In this document: positions 8,448 to 14,365 of the stretch, piece after piece | Layout of the letters: every line of letters starts with the position of its first letter | How positions within the stretch are numbered: position 1 is the first letter of the stretch | Assembly: GCA_017629415.1 (NCBI GenBank) | Contig: JAGBXG010000085.1 | Location: forward strand, 1-14,365 | DNA length: 14,365 nt | Source of the DNA: Pseudomonadota bacterium | GTDB lineage: Bacteria > Myxococcota > Bradymonadia > UBA4248 | Reading direction: 5' to 3' | The notes under the pieces: model-generated | Told to the model about the DNA's origin: nothing | The model's input: only the letters and a program-made list of their open reading frames with translations | Databases searched by the model: none | Made by a program: the position numbers and the translations under genes

Positions 8448-9920
8448 ATGTCACAGGCAGAAAAAAATTTCAGATTTGAAGAAACTTGGGAAGAAGCCCA
8501 GGCTGTTGCAGAACGTGCTTCCAAAGATATGGATATCGATTCTGACAACTGTTACCTGAACCATATTAATCACGTTCCTGTTCTGACTCGCGAGGAGGAA
8601 GAATACTGGGGCTGTGAAATGGATGAAGCCCGCGAAACGATGATGATGGCTGTGTTTCATACACGACCTGGAATCGCCATGATCAGCCGGCAGATATCCG
8701 CTTTTTGCCGAGGAGAACTTAAACTCAAAGATTTGCTCGGACACCGGCAGATGGAAGAAGACGAACGGGAAGAATCTTGCGAATCTTTAAATAAGGGATT
8801 TCAACGTTTGTCGGAATTGCTCGAAGCTTATGATTTTCAAAACGCCGCTCAATGTGCTGAAATCATTGAAACGATGCAAGATTTTGATCTCGGCATGGAT
8901 TACATTCTCAGTGTGGTCAAATCCCTGCAAGCCATGGGCGCTCCATTGATGAAAGCAAGAACCGAATGGTTTGAACTGTGCCGTCTGCTCGATGTAAAAC
9001 CGGAAACTCTGATCGACAATATGCGCAAATTCCGCAATAAGAAAAAGTGCCAATATATCGTCAGCTCACAGCAATTAAATCGATTCGATGGCATTTATCA
9101 AACTTATCAATCAGCCCGTGAAGCCCTGCGCATGGATGTCGGCGACGATCTCGATGGCTTTGAACAAATCTTGCTCGATATCGAGCGCGCCAATGCCCGT
9201 TACGAAAAAGCTCGAACCGTTATGATTAACGCAAACCTGAAACTCGTCGTGCTCGTGGCTCGCCGGTTTAACCGACGCGGCATGCAAATGCTCGATTTGA
9301 TTCAAGAAGGTAACATCGGCTTGATGCGCGCCGTCGAAAAGTTTGATTACAAACGCGGTCATAAGTTCTCCACCTACGCCACATGGTGGATCAAACAAAG
9401 CGTCACTCGCGCGTATGCCGATCAGTCCCGTACCGTGCGTGTTCCCGTACATTTGCTCGAAATCATTAACCGTATTATCCGCACAACGCGTCAGCTGGAA
9501 CAAACTCTCGGGCGAACACCGACAACTGCTGAAATCGCAGAAGACCTGGATCTCTCCACATCCTATGTCGAAAAAATGCTCGATATTTCCAAAACTTGCG
9601 TATCCCTTGACGCACCCATCGGGGATGAAGACGATTGTTCTATCGGCGACTTTATCGAAGATGCTAATGCTAAAAATCAGCTGGATTACATGTCCGATAT
9701 TGCCCTCCAAAGCGAACTGGATAAAGTACTGATGACTTTATCCCCTCGCGAAGAACGCATCATACGTATGCGCTTCGGCATCGGTGAACCTCAAACCTAT
9801 ACCCTCGAAGAAGTCGGCCGTGAATTCAGCCTCACTCGCGAACGCATCCGTCAAATCGAAGCTCGCGCTATCTCAAAACTTCATGTAACAGCCCAAAATT
9901 GTGATCTGGCACTGTTTTAA
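8448..9920 (+). CDS. RpoD-type (sigma-70 family) RNA polymerase sigma factor
   Basis: This is a 490-residue sigma factor that would direct RNA polymerase to promoters. Region 1.2 is near 33-54 (DNCYLNHINHVPVLTREEE). A helical non-conserved insert of RpoD type (about 60-255) separates it from region 2, NLKLVV to WWIKQSVTRA (about 263-322), with the TYATWW melting/-10 motif intact. Region 3 covers about 340-367, and the region 4.2 helix-turn-helix YTLEEVGREFSLTRERIRQIEAR is near 451-473. Region 1.1 is missing. The C-terminus is SKLHVTAQNCDLALF, not the KLRHPSRS-type tail usual in primary sigma factors, so this may be a second, group-2 RpoD paralogue. I chose ATG 8448 because GAGGT lies 5 nt upstream. 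In-frame upstream starts (ATG 8409 and 8436, TTG 8352) lack a Shine-Dalgarno and would add non-conserved residues. It is transcribed divergently from the CheA-like gene. Confidence 0.93.
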   Translation: MSQAEKNFRFEETWEEAQAVAERASKDMDIDSDNCYLNHINHVPVLTREEEEYWGCEMDEARETMMMAVFHTRPGIAMISRQISAFCRGELKLKDLLGHRQMEEDEREESCESLNKGFQRLSELLEAYDFQNAAQCAEIIETMQDFDLGMDYILSVVKSLQAMGAPLMKARTEWFELCRLLDVKPETLIDNMRKFRNKKKCQYIVSSQQLNRFDGIYQTYQSAREALRMDVGDDLDGFEQILLDIERANARYEKARTVMINANLKLVVLVARRFNRRGMQMLDLIQEGNIGLMRAVEKFDYKRGHKFSTYATWWIKQSVTRAYADQSRTVRVPVHLLEIINRIIRTTRQLEQTLGRTPTTAEIAEDLDLSTSYVEKMLDISKTCVSLDAPIGDEDDCSIGDFIEDANAKNQLDYMSDIALQSELDKVLMTLSPREERIIRMRFGIGEPQTYTLEEVGREFSLTRERIRQIEARAISKLHVTAQNCDLALF

Positions 9921-9936
9921 AAACACAACGTTTTGT

Positions 9937-10026
9937 GGGGCTCCGCCCCAAAACTCGCCGGGACTTTGCCCCGAACCCTATTGGAGCTCTGCCCCAAACC
10001 ACGCTAAAGGGGCTGAGCCCCTTTAG
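9937..10026 (+). repeat. Tandem array of GC-rich palindromes, 23-bp period
   Basis: Three 18-nt units of the form GGGGCTCCGCCCCAAAAC start at 9937, 9960 and 9983, exactly 23 bp apart, separated by unrelated 5-nt spacers. The second and third units carry changes (GGGACTTTGCCCCGAACC and GGAGCTCTGCCCCAAACC). A fourth element is the perfect hairpin CTAAAGGGGC-TGA-GCCCCTTTAG at 10004-10026. The array begins 16 bp after the sigma-factor stop codon, so its stem-loops would form the 3' end of that mRNA. There is no U-tract after any unit. Confidence 0.65.
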
Positions 10027-10132
10027 AATCCAGCAATGAGGACTTCATGGTTTGACGTGTTGGACAAAACAAGGCGCAAAGCGAAAGAGCAAGCCAAATG
10101 ACGAGCCCAAAAGCCTCAAAAATTCCACTTAT

Positions 10133-10138
10133 TATAAT
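10133..10138 (+). promoter_or_regulatory. Candidate -10 box upstream of dapF
   Basis: A perfect TATAAT hexamer lies 78 bp before the dapF start. No good -35 hexamer is visible 16-18 bp upstream (the sequence there is AAAGCC). If used, transcription would begin near 10145 and run directly into the terminator hairpin at 10157-10184, so it would either yield a very short RNA or require readthrough to express dapF. Confidence 0.35.
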
Positions 10139-10156
10139 ACAAGCCGTAAATTCCTT

Positions 10157-10184
10157 GGGATTCCGTTTGGGAATCCCTTTTTTT
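10157..10184 (+). terminator. Intrinsic (rho-independent) terminator
   Basis: A perfect 8-bp stem GGGATTCC (10157-10164) / GGAATCCC (10170-10177) with loop GTTTG is followed immediately by seven T residues (10178-10184). This is the only textbook intrinsic terminator I see in the window. By position it ends transcription from the sigma-factor gene, 237 bp upstream. It lies only 32 bp before dapF, which leaves little room for a dapF promoter downstream of it. Confidence 0.8.
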
Positions 10185-10215
10185 ATCTGAAATGAGTAGA
10201 TGAAGGATAAATGGA

Positions 10216-11046
10216 ATGACCCCATTCTCTAAATACGAAGCCGCCGGCAATGATTTTATTATGATCGATAAACGCGATGTGCCTGCTGAATCGGTTGCCT
10301 CTGTTTTAAATCCAATCCAAAATTGTGCCGCACAATGGTGTGATCGACATTTCGGCATCGGAGCTGACGGTATTTTAGTCATGACTCAGCCTGGCATTGC
10401 ACACCCCGAATGCCATGCAGCCATGCATGTCATCAATGCGGACGGTTCTATCGCCGCCATGTGCGGAAACGGTATCCGCTGTGCCGCCAGATGGCTTTAT
10501 GAACATACGCCTGAGCTCAAAATAGAAACCCCATTGCAAATCGATACGCTTGGCGGTACCCAAATCGTGCGCTGCTTAAGCTCAAAATCTGACAACTGGC
10601 TGCTTGAAGTTGCTATGGCCAAAGCCGTATTGACCGATGTTTGCCGCATTGAGCAAAATCATGATGTCTGGCTCGGACAATGCGTCGATGTCGGTAATCC
10701 ACATGCCGTGTTCGAAGTGGATAACGATCCCCGCGAAGCACTCCAAAAAGCCGGCTCCTTTTTGTCACATCATCCAACATTTCCTGACCGATGCAATATC
10801 GAATTCATTCAAGAAATTGCGCCATGCGTTCTTAAAATGACAGTATACGAACGCGGTGTCGGACCCACTCTTGCTTGCGGTACAGGATGCGTGGCCTCTG
10901 CAGTGGCTTATGCCAATACACACGGGATCACCCAAGGTCGCATTGAACTCAATCCCCCAGGCGGACAGATATTTGTCGTGATTCAAGAAAATGCCTCCCC
11001 TTTACTGCAGGGACCTGCACGTCACGTATTCGATGGTATGATTTAG
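10216..11046 (+). CDS. dapF: Diaminopimelate epimerase
   Basis: This 276-residue cytoplasmic enzyme interconverts LL- and meso-diaminopimelate, the penultimate step of lysine synthesis and the source of the peptidoglycan cross-linking residue. Both catalytic cysteines are present: Cys83 in MCGNGIRC and Cys221 in ACGTG. Substrate-binding motifs AAGNDF (9-14), GNPHAV (160-165) and YERG (211-214) are intact, and the length is normal for the family. In the second active-site loop the usual GxGET is GVGPT (Pro217 for Glu); the adjacent ERG pair that contacts substrate is kept. The start at 10216 has AAGGA 8 nt upstream. It stands alone, with no lysine-pathway neighbours, after an intrinsic terminator and about 290 bp before sdhC. 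I see no lysine riboswitch or T-box in its short leader. Confidence 0.97.
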   Translation: MTPFSKYEAAGNDFIMIDKRDVPAESVASVLNPIQNCAAQWCDRHFGIGADGILVMTQPGIAHPECHAAMHVINADGSIAAMCGNGIRCAARWLYEHTPELKIETPLQIDTLGGTQIVRCLSSKSDNWLLEVAMAKAVLTDVCRIEQNHDVWLGQCVDVGNPHAVFEVDNDPREALQKAGSFLSHHPTFPDRCNIEFIQEIAPCVLKMTVYERGVGPTLACGTGCVASAVAYANTHGITQGRIELNPPGGQIFVVIQENASPLLQGPARHVFDGMI

Positions 11047-11200
11047 GCAGTTTTCTTCAAGACCGTGAATCGGTGTACACAAAGCCGCCAATCCATGACA
11101 AAGTACGAAGATTCCACAAAAGAAAAAGGGGGAGGGAGTTGCCTATCATTTTCTTTGTCTTGTCGGATAAAACACACTAAAAGCTCCCAGTTTGAATGGC

Positions 11201-11220
11201 CTGATGAAGAATGTCATCAG
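11201..11220 (+). promoter_or_regulatory. 7-bp inverted repeat immediately upstream of the putative sdhC promoter
   Basis: CTGATGA (11201-11207) and TCATCAG (11214-11220) are perfect inverse complements with a 6-bp spacer. The repeat ends 6 bp before the putative -35 hexamer, where an activator would bind. It has no T-tract, so it is not an intrinsic terminator for dapF. Its function is inferred from position only. Confidence 0.4.
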
Positions 11221-11226
11221 ACTGTA

Positions 11227-11256
11227 TCAACAGGAAATATAGGGTTTGTATATAAT
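11227..11256 (+). promoter_or_regulatory. Putative sigma-70 promoter of sdhCA
   Basis: A -35-like TCAACA (11227-11232, 4 of 6 to consensus) is separated by 18 bp from a perfect -10 TATAAT (11251-11256), giving a start near 11263 and a leader of about 70 nt. A second, overlapping candidate is TTGCAT (11277-11282), 17 bp, TATATT (11300-11305). The bases before this, from the dapF stop to about 11200, show no gene or clear structure apart from a purine-rich run near 11117-11140. Confidence 0.5.
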
Positions 11257-11267
11257 TCTATATTTCC
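11233..11267 (+). promoter_or_regulatory. Operator-like 10-bp inverted repeat bracketing the -10 box of sdhC
   Basis: GGAAATATAG (11233-11242) and CTATATTTCC (11258-11267) are perfect inverse complements separated by 15 bp that contain the TATAAT box. Because the predicted transcription start falls inside the right arm, the structure cannot form fully in RNA and is better read as a protein-binding site, most simply for a dimeric repressor. Confidence 0.5.
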
Positions 11268-11334
11268 AATACCGTTTTGCATATCAGCTTATATAAACTT
11301 ATATTTCATCTCATAAGATTTGAGTTTATTCATC

Positions 11335-11991
11335 ATGGAACGACTTTTTGCCATTGCCACCAACCCCATTCTACGCACCGTTATGATGGGACTGACGGGT
11401 GGTTTCCTCGTATTCTTTTTATGCATCCACCTCGTCGGCAACACCCTCATTTTTGTGGGTCCCGAGGCCTATAACGCATACTCGCATTTTTTGCTCTCGC
11501 TGCCCTTTATATATGTCATTGAAGGTGTACTCGTATTATGCGTGCTTTATCATGCCATCGTGGGTGTTTGGGCTAAATTAAAGAATCAGCATGATGCCCG
11601 TGATCGCGGCTATGCCAAACGCCGTAATGCCAAAAACTCGCGACGAAATTTTGCCAGTCGAACGGCGCATATCACAGGCTCAATCATTTTAGTGGCGCTG
11701 ATTGCCCACGTCTGGACCATGAAATTTGGTGAGCCGTCGATTCCCGGTCCCGAGCGTGATATTTATACATATTGCGTCCATATGTTCAGCAGCTGGATCA
11801 CGATCGGAATCTATGAAGTCGTGTTAATTCTTCTTGGCATACATCTGTTTCATGGGCTGGGAACACTTTATGAATCTTTTGGTATCGCGCATCGCATGTG
11901 GCTTCGCCGAATCGGTCAGGCTTTTGCCATGCTTTTGCTGGCCGGATATCTCATTTTGCCCATAGGCATTAAGCTTTTCATTGCTGGTTAA
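11335..11991 (+). CDS. sdhC: Succinate dehydrogenase / fumarate reductase cytochrome b subunit, type B
   Basis: This 218-residue membrane anchor of a type-B succinate:menaquinone oxidoreductase or fumarate reductase holds two haems and the quinone site and docks the catalytic subunits. Five hydrophobic helices are visible (about 17-41, 59-82, 110-131, 152-179 and 190-216). Histidines sit where the haem ligands of the Bacillus/Wolinella family are: His32 (IHLVGN), His73 (YHAIVG), His125 (AHVWTMKFG) and His170 or His173 (IHLFHG). One fused subunit replaces separate SdhC and SdhD, as in other type-B enzymes. I chose ATG 11335; a TTG at 11320 is in frame and would add five residues, and neither has a strong Shine-Dalgarno. 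It is followed 15 nt later by sdhA, so the two form an operon. Confidence 0.94.
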   Translation: MERLFAIATNPILRTVMMGLTGGFLVFFLCIHLVGNTLIFVGPEAYNAYSHFLLSLPFIYVIEGVLVLCVLYHAIVGVWAKLKNQHDARDRGYAKRRNAKNSRRNFASRTAHITGSIILVALIAHVWTMKFGEPSIPGPERDIYTYCVHMFSSWITIGIYEVVLILLGIHLFHGLGTLYESFGIAHRMWLRRIGQAFAMLLLAGYLILPIGIKLFIAG

Positions 11992-12006
11992 TGGCGGAGG
12001 TGTGAC

Positions 12007-13902
12007 ATGCATGCAAATTATTCCAAATCTGTGCCTTTGGAATCGCTTTGGTCCAAAACGCGCGAAGAAATGTCTTTGGTCAGTCCCGCAAACCGCCGCA
12101 AACTGACGATTATCGTGGTGGGAACGGGTCTGGCTGGTGCTTCTGCTGCGGCAACGCTTGCGCAACAAGGTTATGCTGTTAAAGCCATTACATTGCTCGA
12201 TTCGCCGCGCCGTTCACACTCGATTGCAGCCCAAGGCGGCATCAATGCGGCTAAAAACTATCGCAATGACGGCGATTCCACCGCGCGTTTGTTCAAAGAC
12301 ACGCTCAAAGGTGGCGATTTCAGAGCCCGTGAAGCCAATGTTTACCGTCTGGCTGAAGTTTCCAACGCCATTATCGATCTCTGTGTCGCACAAGGTGTTC
12401 CCTTTGCGCGCGATTATGCCGGCTACCTTGATAATCGTTCCTTTGGCGGTGTCCAGGTCTCAAGAACGTTTTATGCACGCGGCCAAACCGGCCAGCAGTT
12501 GCTGCTCGGCGCTTACGGTGCCCTTTTGTGCTCTGCTCAGCACGATAATCTCGAAATCATGACGCGTCGCGAGATGCTTGATCTCATTATAAAGGACGGC
12601 AAAGCGCGTGGTGTTGTGACGCGCAACATCATTACCGGTCAAATCGAAGCTGTCACAGGCGATGCTGTTCTGCTTTGTACCGGCGGTTATGCCAATGTCT
12701 TCTATCTTTCGACCAATGCCGTACATTGTAATGTTTCAGCGGCTTGGGCATGTCATAGACGCGGCGCGGCTTTTGCCAATCCATGTTTCACTCAAATTCA
12801 CCCCACATGCATTCCGCAGCACGGCGATTTGCAATCGAAACTGACCCTGATGAGCGAAAGTCTGCGCAACGATGGCCGCATCTGGGTTCCTAAAAAGGCC
12901 GATGAACGCGCGCCCGAAGATATTCCCGAAGATGAACGCGATTATTACCTCGAACGCATGTATCCCTCATTTGGCAATCTCGTGCCCCGCGATATTGCTT
13001 CCCGTGCGGCTGAACGCGTCTGCAATGAAGGGCGCGGCGTTGGTACCACCAAACGCGCCGTTTATCTCGATTTTGCCACTGCCATTCGCGAACAGGGCAA
13101 AAAAATTATCGATGAAAAATACGGCAATCTCATCGAAATGTACGAACGCATTACCGCCGAAAACGCCTACAAAACACCGATGCGCATTTATCCTGCCCCA
13201 CATTACACGATGGGCGGTCTGTGGGTCGATTACCATCTCATGACGACGATTCCCGGTTTGTTCTGCTTGGGTGAAGCCAATTTCAGCGATCACGGTGCCA
13301 ACCGTCTCGGCGCTTCCGCCCTGATGCAAGGCCTGGCAGATGGTTATTTTGTTGCGCCAGCTACGGTGCCCAACTATCTGGCCAACGCCAAACTGGAACC
13401 GTGCAAACCCGATGACACCGTTTGCCGCGAAGCCATCGAGTCCGTCAAATCGCGTGTCCAGGCCGTCGCCGATGTCAAAGGTTCGCATACGCCTTCCGAA
13501 ATTCACCGCGAACTCGGCATTATCTTGCGCCAAAATGTCGGCATGAGCCGCAGCGAAACCAGCCTCACAAATGCCATCGCCGAAATCGACACACTCTCTC
13601 AAAAAGCCTCGGCAGAAATGACCGTCCAAGGCGACGCCAACACCCTTAACAGCGAACTTGAAAAGGCATTGCACGTCAAAGATTACCTCGAACTGGCCAA
13701 AACCATGGCCAAAGATGCCCTGGCACGTAACGAATCCTGCGGCTGTCACTGCCGAACCGAACATCTGACCGAAACCGGCGAATGCAAACGCAACGACAAC
13801 GATTTTGCACACGTCGCCTGCTGGCATTATGGCCAAGACGCCCCCGAAATCGAAAAACTCGAGTTCAACGTCTTCAAACCGATTCAACGACACTACGAAT
13901 AA
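12007..13902 (+). CDS. sdhA: Succinate dehydrogenase / fumarate reductase flavoprotein subunit
   Basis: This is the 631-residue catalytic subunit that interconverts succinate and fumarate on the cytoplasmic side of the membrane, linking the TCA cycle to menaquinone. The dinucleotide-binding motif is GTGLAG (39-44). The covalent FAD site is HSIAAQGG, with His71 as the expected attachment residue. Active-site landmarks of the type-B family are present: HPTCIP (His265), SESLRNDGR (283-291), PRDIASR (Arg328), [11 protein letters not shown] (His399) and [12 protein letters not shown] (Arg433). The length is normal for Bacteroidetes/delta enzymes. The start has an excellent Shine-Dalgarno, GGAGG, 6 nt upstream. 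The C-terminal tail has five cysteines (578, 580, 582, 593, 605) where relatives I recall have about one. The iron-sulfur subunit gene sdhB, expected directly downstream, is not there; the next gene encodes an unrelated exported protein. Confidence 0.97.
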   Translation: MHANYSKSVPLESLWSKTREEMSLVSPANRRKLTIIVVGTGLAGASAAATLAQQGYAVKAITLLDSPRRSHSIAAQGGINAAKNYRNDGDSTARLFKDTLKGGDFRAREANVYRLAEVSNAIIDLCVAQGVPFARDYAGYLDNRSFGGVQVSRTFYARGQTGQQLLLGAYGALLCSAQHDNLEIMTRREMLDLIIKDGKARGVVTRNIITGQIEAVTGDAVLLCTGGYANVFYLSTNAVHCNVSAAWACHRRGAAFANPCFTQIHPTCIPQHGDLQSKLTLMSESLRNDGRIWVPKKADERAPEDIPEDERDYYLERMYPSFGNLVPRDIASRAAERVCNEGRGVGTTKRAVYLDFATAIREQGKKIIDEKYGNLIEMYERITAENAYKTPMRIYPAPHYTMGGLWVDYHLMTTIPGLFCLGEANFSDHGANRLGASALMQGLADGYFVAPATVPNYLANAKLEPCKPDDTVCREAIESVKSRVQAVADVKGSHTPSEIHRELGIILRQNVGMSRSETSLTNAIAEIDTLSQKASAEMTVQGDANTLNSELEKALHVKDYLELAKTMAKDALARNESCGCHCRTEHLTETGECKRNDNDFAHVACWHYGQDAPEIEKLEFNVFKPIQRHYE

Positions 13903-13930
13903 TCACATCATGATAAATTTTCACATCAGA

Positions 13931-13954
13931 AGGGGGCAACGGCGCGGGCCCCCT
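13931..13954 (+). repeat. GC-rich hairpin after sdhA
   Basis: AGGGGGC (13931-13937) pairs perfectly with GCCCCCT (13948-13954) across a 10-nt loop. It uses the same 7-bp arms as copies 2 and 3 of the dispersed palindrome but a different loop and no matching tail. It lies 28 bp after the sdhA stop codon and could form the 3' end of the sdhCA mRNA, though no U-tract follows. Confidence 0.55.
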
Positions 13955-13987
13955 AGGGGATGTCTAAACAATGGCTTTTTGCGTATG

Positions 13988-14033
13988 AGGGGGCCAAGCC
14001 CCCTACGCCGCTATTTGCAAGCAAATACGCGGC
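13988..14033 (+). repeat. GC-rich palindromic intergenic repeat, copy 3, double hairpin
   Basis: AGGGGGC-CAA-GCCCCCT (13988-14004) is followed by ACGCCGCTATTTGC and its complement. GCCGC-TATTTGC (14007-14018) pairs with GCAAATA-C-GCGGC (14021-14033), a 12-bp stem with one bulged base. The first hairpin and the start of the tail match copies at 1-33 (inverted) and 2626-2660. This is the most complete copy in the window. Confidence 0.65.
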
Positions 14034-14170
14034 TTGGAATCGCATTTGAGTTATCTTTAAGGACAGAGGCTACCTTGAGGGGTAAAGTTTGAGTGCCCGC
14101 AAGATGGCACGGTTTGAAATCAGGAAAGCACTACATGATTACATTCTCATATCAAAAAAGGAATTGCGTG

Positions 14171-14365
14171 ATGAAAAAACATATTCATACCATTACCATA
14201 ATGGCTATTTTGGCTGGCATCTATCATTCTGGATGTACCGATGCAGCACCTCAAGGTGCAACAAGCACAACCACGCAAACCACCCAGTTTGACGGTGCAC
14301 AAGGCAATTGCACAAACGGCGGCGTCAAAATCGAAGTCCTGCTCAACGGTGTCGTTGATGGAACA
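14171..14365 (+). CDS. Exported, possibly lipid-anchored Cys-rich-type protein, 5' part only
   Basis: The first 65 residues of a protein that continues past the window. The N-terminus has a basic start (MKKH), a hydrophobic stretch (about 7-18) and a cysteine at 22, as in lipoprotein signal peptides, but the residues before it are HSGC, not the usual LAGC-type lipobox, so lipidation is uncertain. A Thr/Gln/Ala-rich linker follows, then CTNGGVKIEVLLNGVVDG (from Cys47), which resembles the start of a small repeated cell-surface domain I associate with secreted proteins of Bradymonadota/Myxococcota (DUF7151-like, from memory, not checked). The start has AAGGA 8 nt upstream. It lies 268 bp after sdhA, beyond two GC-rich hairpins, so it is probably not in the sdh operon. 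Confidence 0.7.
   Translation, partial: MKKHIHTITIMAILAGIYHSGCTDAAPQGATSTTTQTTQFDGAQGNCTNGGVKIEVLLNGVVDGT

Noticed and set aside
8168..8548. Minus-strand 126-residue frame in the divergent region
   Set aside because: It is antisense to the start of the sigma gene and covers its Shine-Dalgarno; composition follows the AT-rich DNA and it resembles no known protein.
9937..10026. Possible CRISPR array
   Set aside because: The spacers are only 5 nt and the units are imperfect palindromes; no cas genes are nearby.
10139..10215. Lysine riboswitch or T-box in front of dapF
   Set aside because: The leader is far too short for either, and only a simple terminator hairpin is visible.
10004..10225. 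Minus-strand 73-residue hydrophobic reading frame between the sigma gene and dapF
   Set aside because: It runs through a palindromic repeat, a TATAAT box and the intrinsic terminator, and its start overlaps dapF; no Shine-Dalgarno or recognisable family.
11065..11316. 83-residue plus-strand frame between dapF and sdhC
   Set aside because: It has no Shine-Dalgarno, spans the putative sdhC promoter and both inverted repeats, and resembles no family.
12967..13893. Long minus-strand frame of 308 residues antisense to sdhA
   Set aside because: It is an antisense shadow of a strongly conserved gene; the Gly/Phe/Ala-rich product is what reverse-complement codons of sdhA give.
13931..14033. Intrinsic terminator of sdhCA
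   Set aside because: The stems are strong but none is followed by a run of T; kept only as repeats.
14089..14292. 67-residue frame overlapping the exported protein
   Set aside because: It begins at a TTG without a Shine-Dalgarno; the overlapping frame from 14171 has a good Shine-Dalgarno and a signal-peptide-like start.

Overview
The window looks like chromosomal DNA from a mid-GC relative of the Myxococcota/Bradymonadota (former Deltaproteobacteria). This is inferred from the gene set and is not proven. The pointers are a transmembrane Hanks-type Ser/Thr kinase with the HRDVSPSN catalytic loop common in that group, a type-B (Bacillus/Bacteroidetes/delta-style) succinate dehydrogenase/fumarate reductase cytochrome b plus flavoprotein, and an ABC-2 exporter pair. 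The genes themselves show no phage, IS, CRISPR or tRNA signature.

Layout. Minus strand, left half: a membrane-anchored Ser/Thr protein kinase with PEGA-like extracytoplasmic repeats (98-2581); an ABC-2 exporter made of a permease (2751-3521) and an ATPase (3524-4447) separated by 2 nt; and a 1133-residue protein (4610-8011). I read that last protein as a decayed CheA/ChpA-like scaffold, with several Hpt-like helical repeats lacking the phospho-accepting His and a C-terminal GHKL-like fold lacking the ATP-binding residues. Plus strand, right half: an RpoD-type sigma factor (8448-9920), diaminopimelate epimerase dapF (10216-11046), sdhC (11335-11991) and sdhA (12007-13902), and the start of an exported Cys-containing protein that runs off the end (14171-14365). 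The sigma factor and the CheA-like gene are divergent across a 436-bp AT-rich region holding several small repeats.

Function. SdhC and SdhA form a tight two-gene unit for a menaquinone-linked succinate:quinone oxidoreductase or fumarate reductase. The iron-sulfur subunit SdhB, normally third in this operon type, is absent. DapF makes meso-diaminopimelate for peptidoglycan and lysine. The kinase, the CheA-like protein and the sigma factor are regulatory, but nothing in the sequence links them directly.

Non-coding structure. Almost every larger gap carries GC-rich palindromes. One type, AGGGGGC(C)AAGCCCCCT followed by a CGCCGCTATTTGC-like tail, occurs three times (near 1-33, 2626-2660 and 13988-14033). 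A second type is a 23-bp-period array after the sigma gene. A third is a pair of hairpins at 4530-4596. The sdhC promoter region has a perfect 10-bp inverted repeat bracketing a TATAAT box, which looks like an operator. A clear intrinsic terminator lies just upstream of dapF, and a TATAAT box sits before it.
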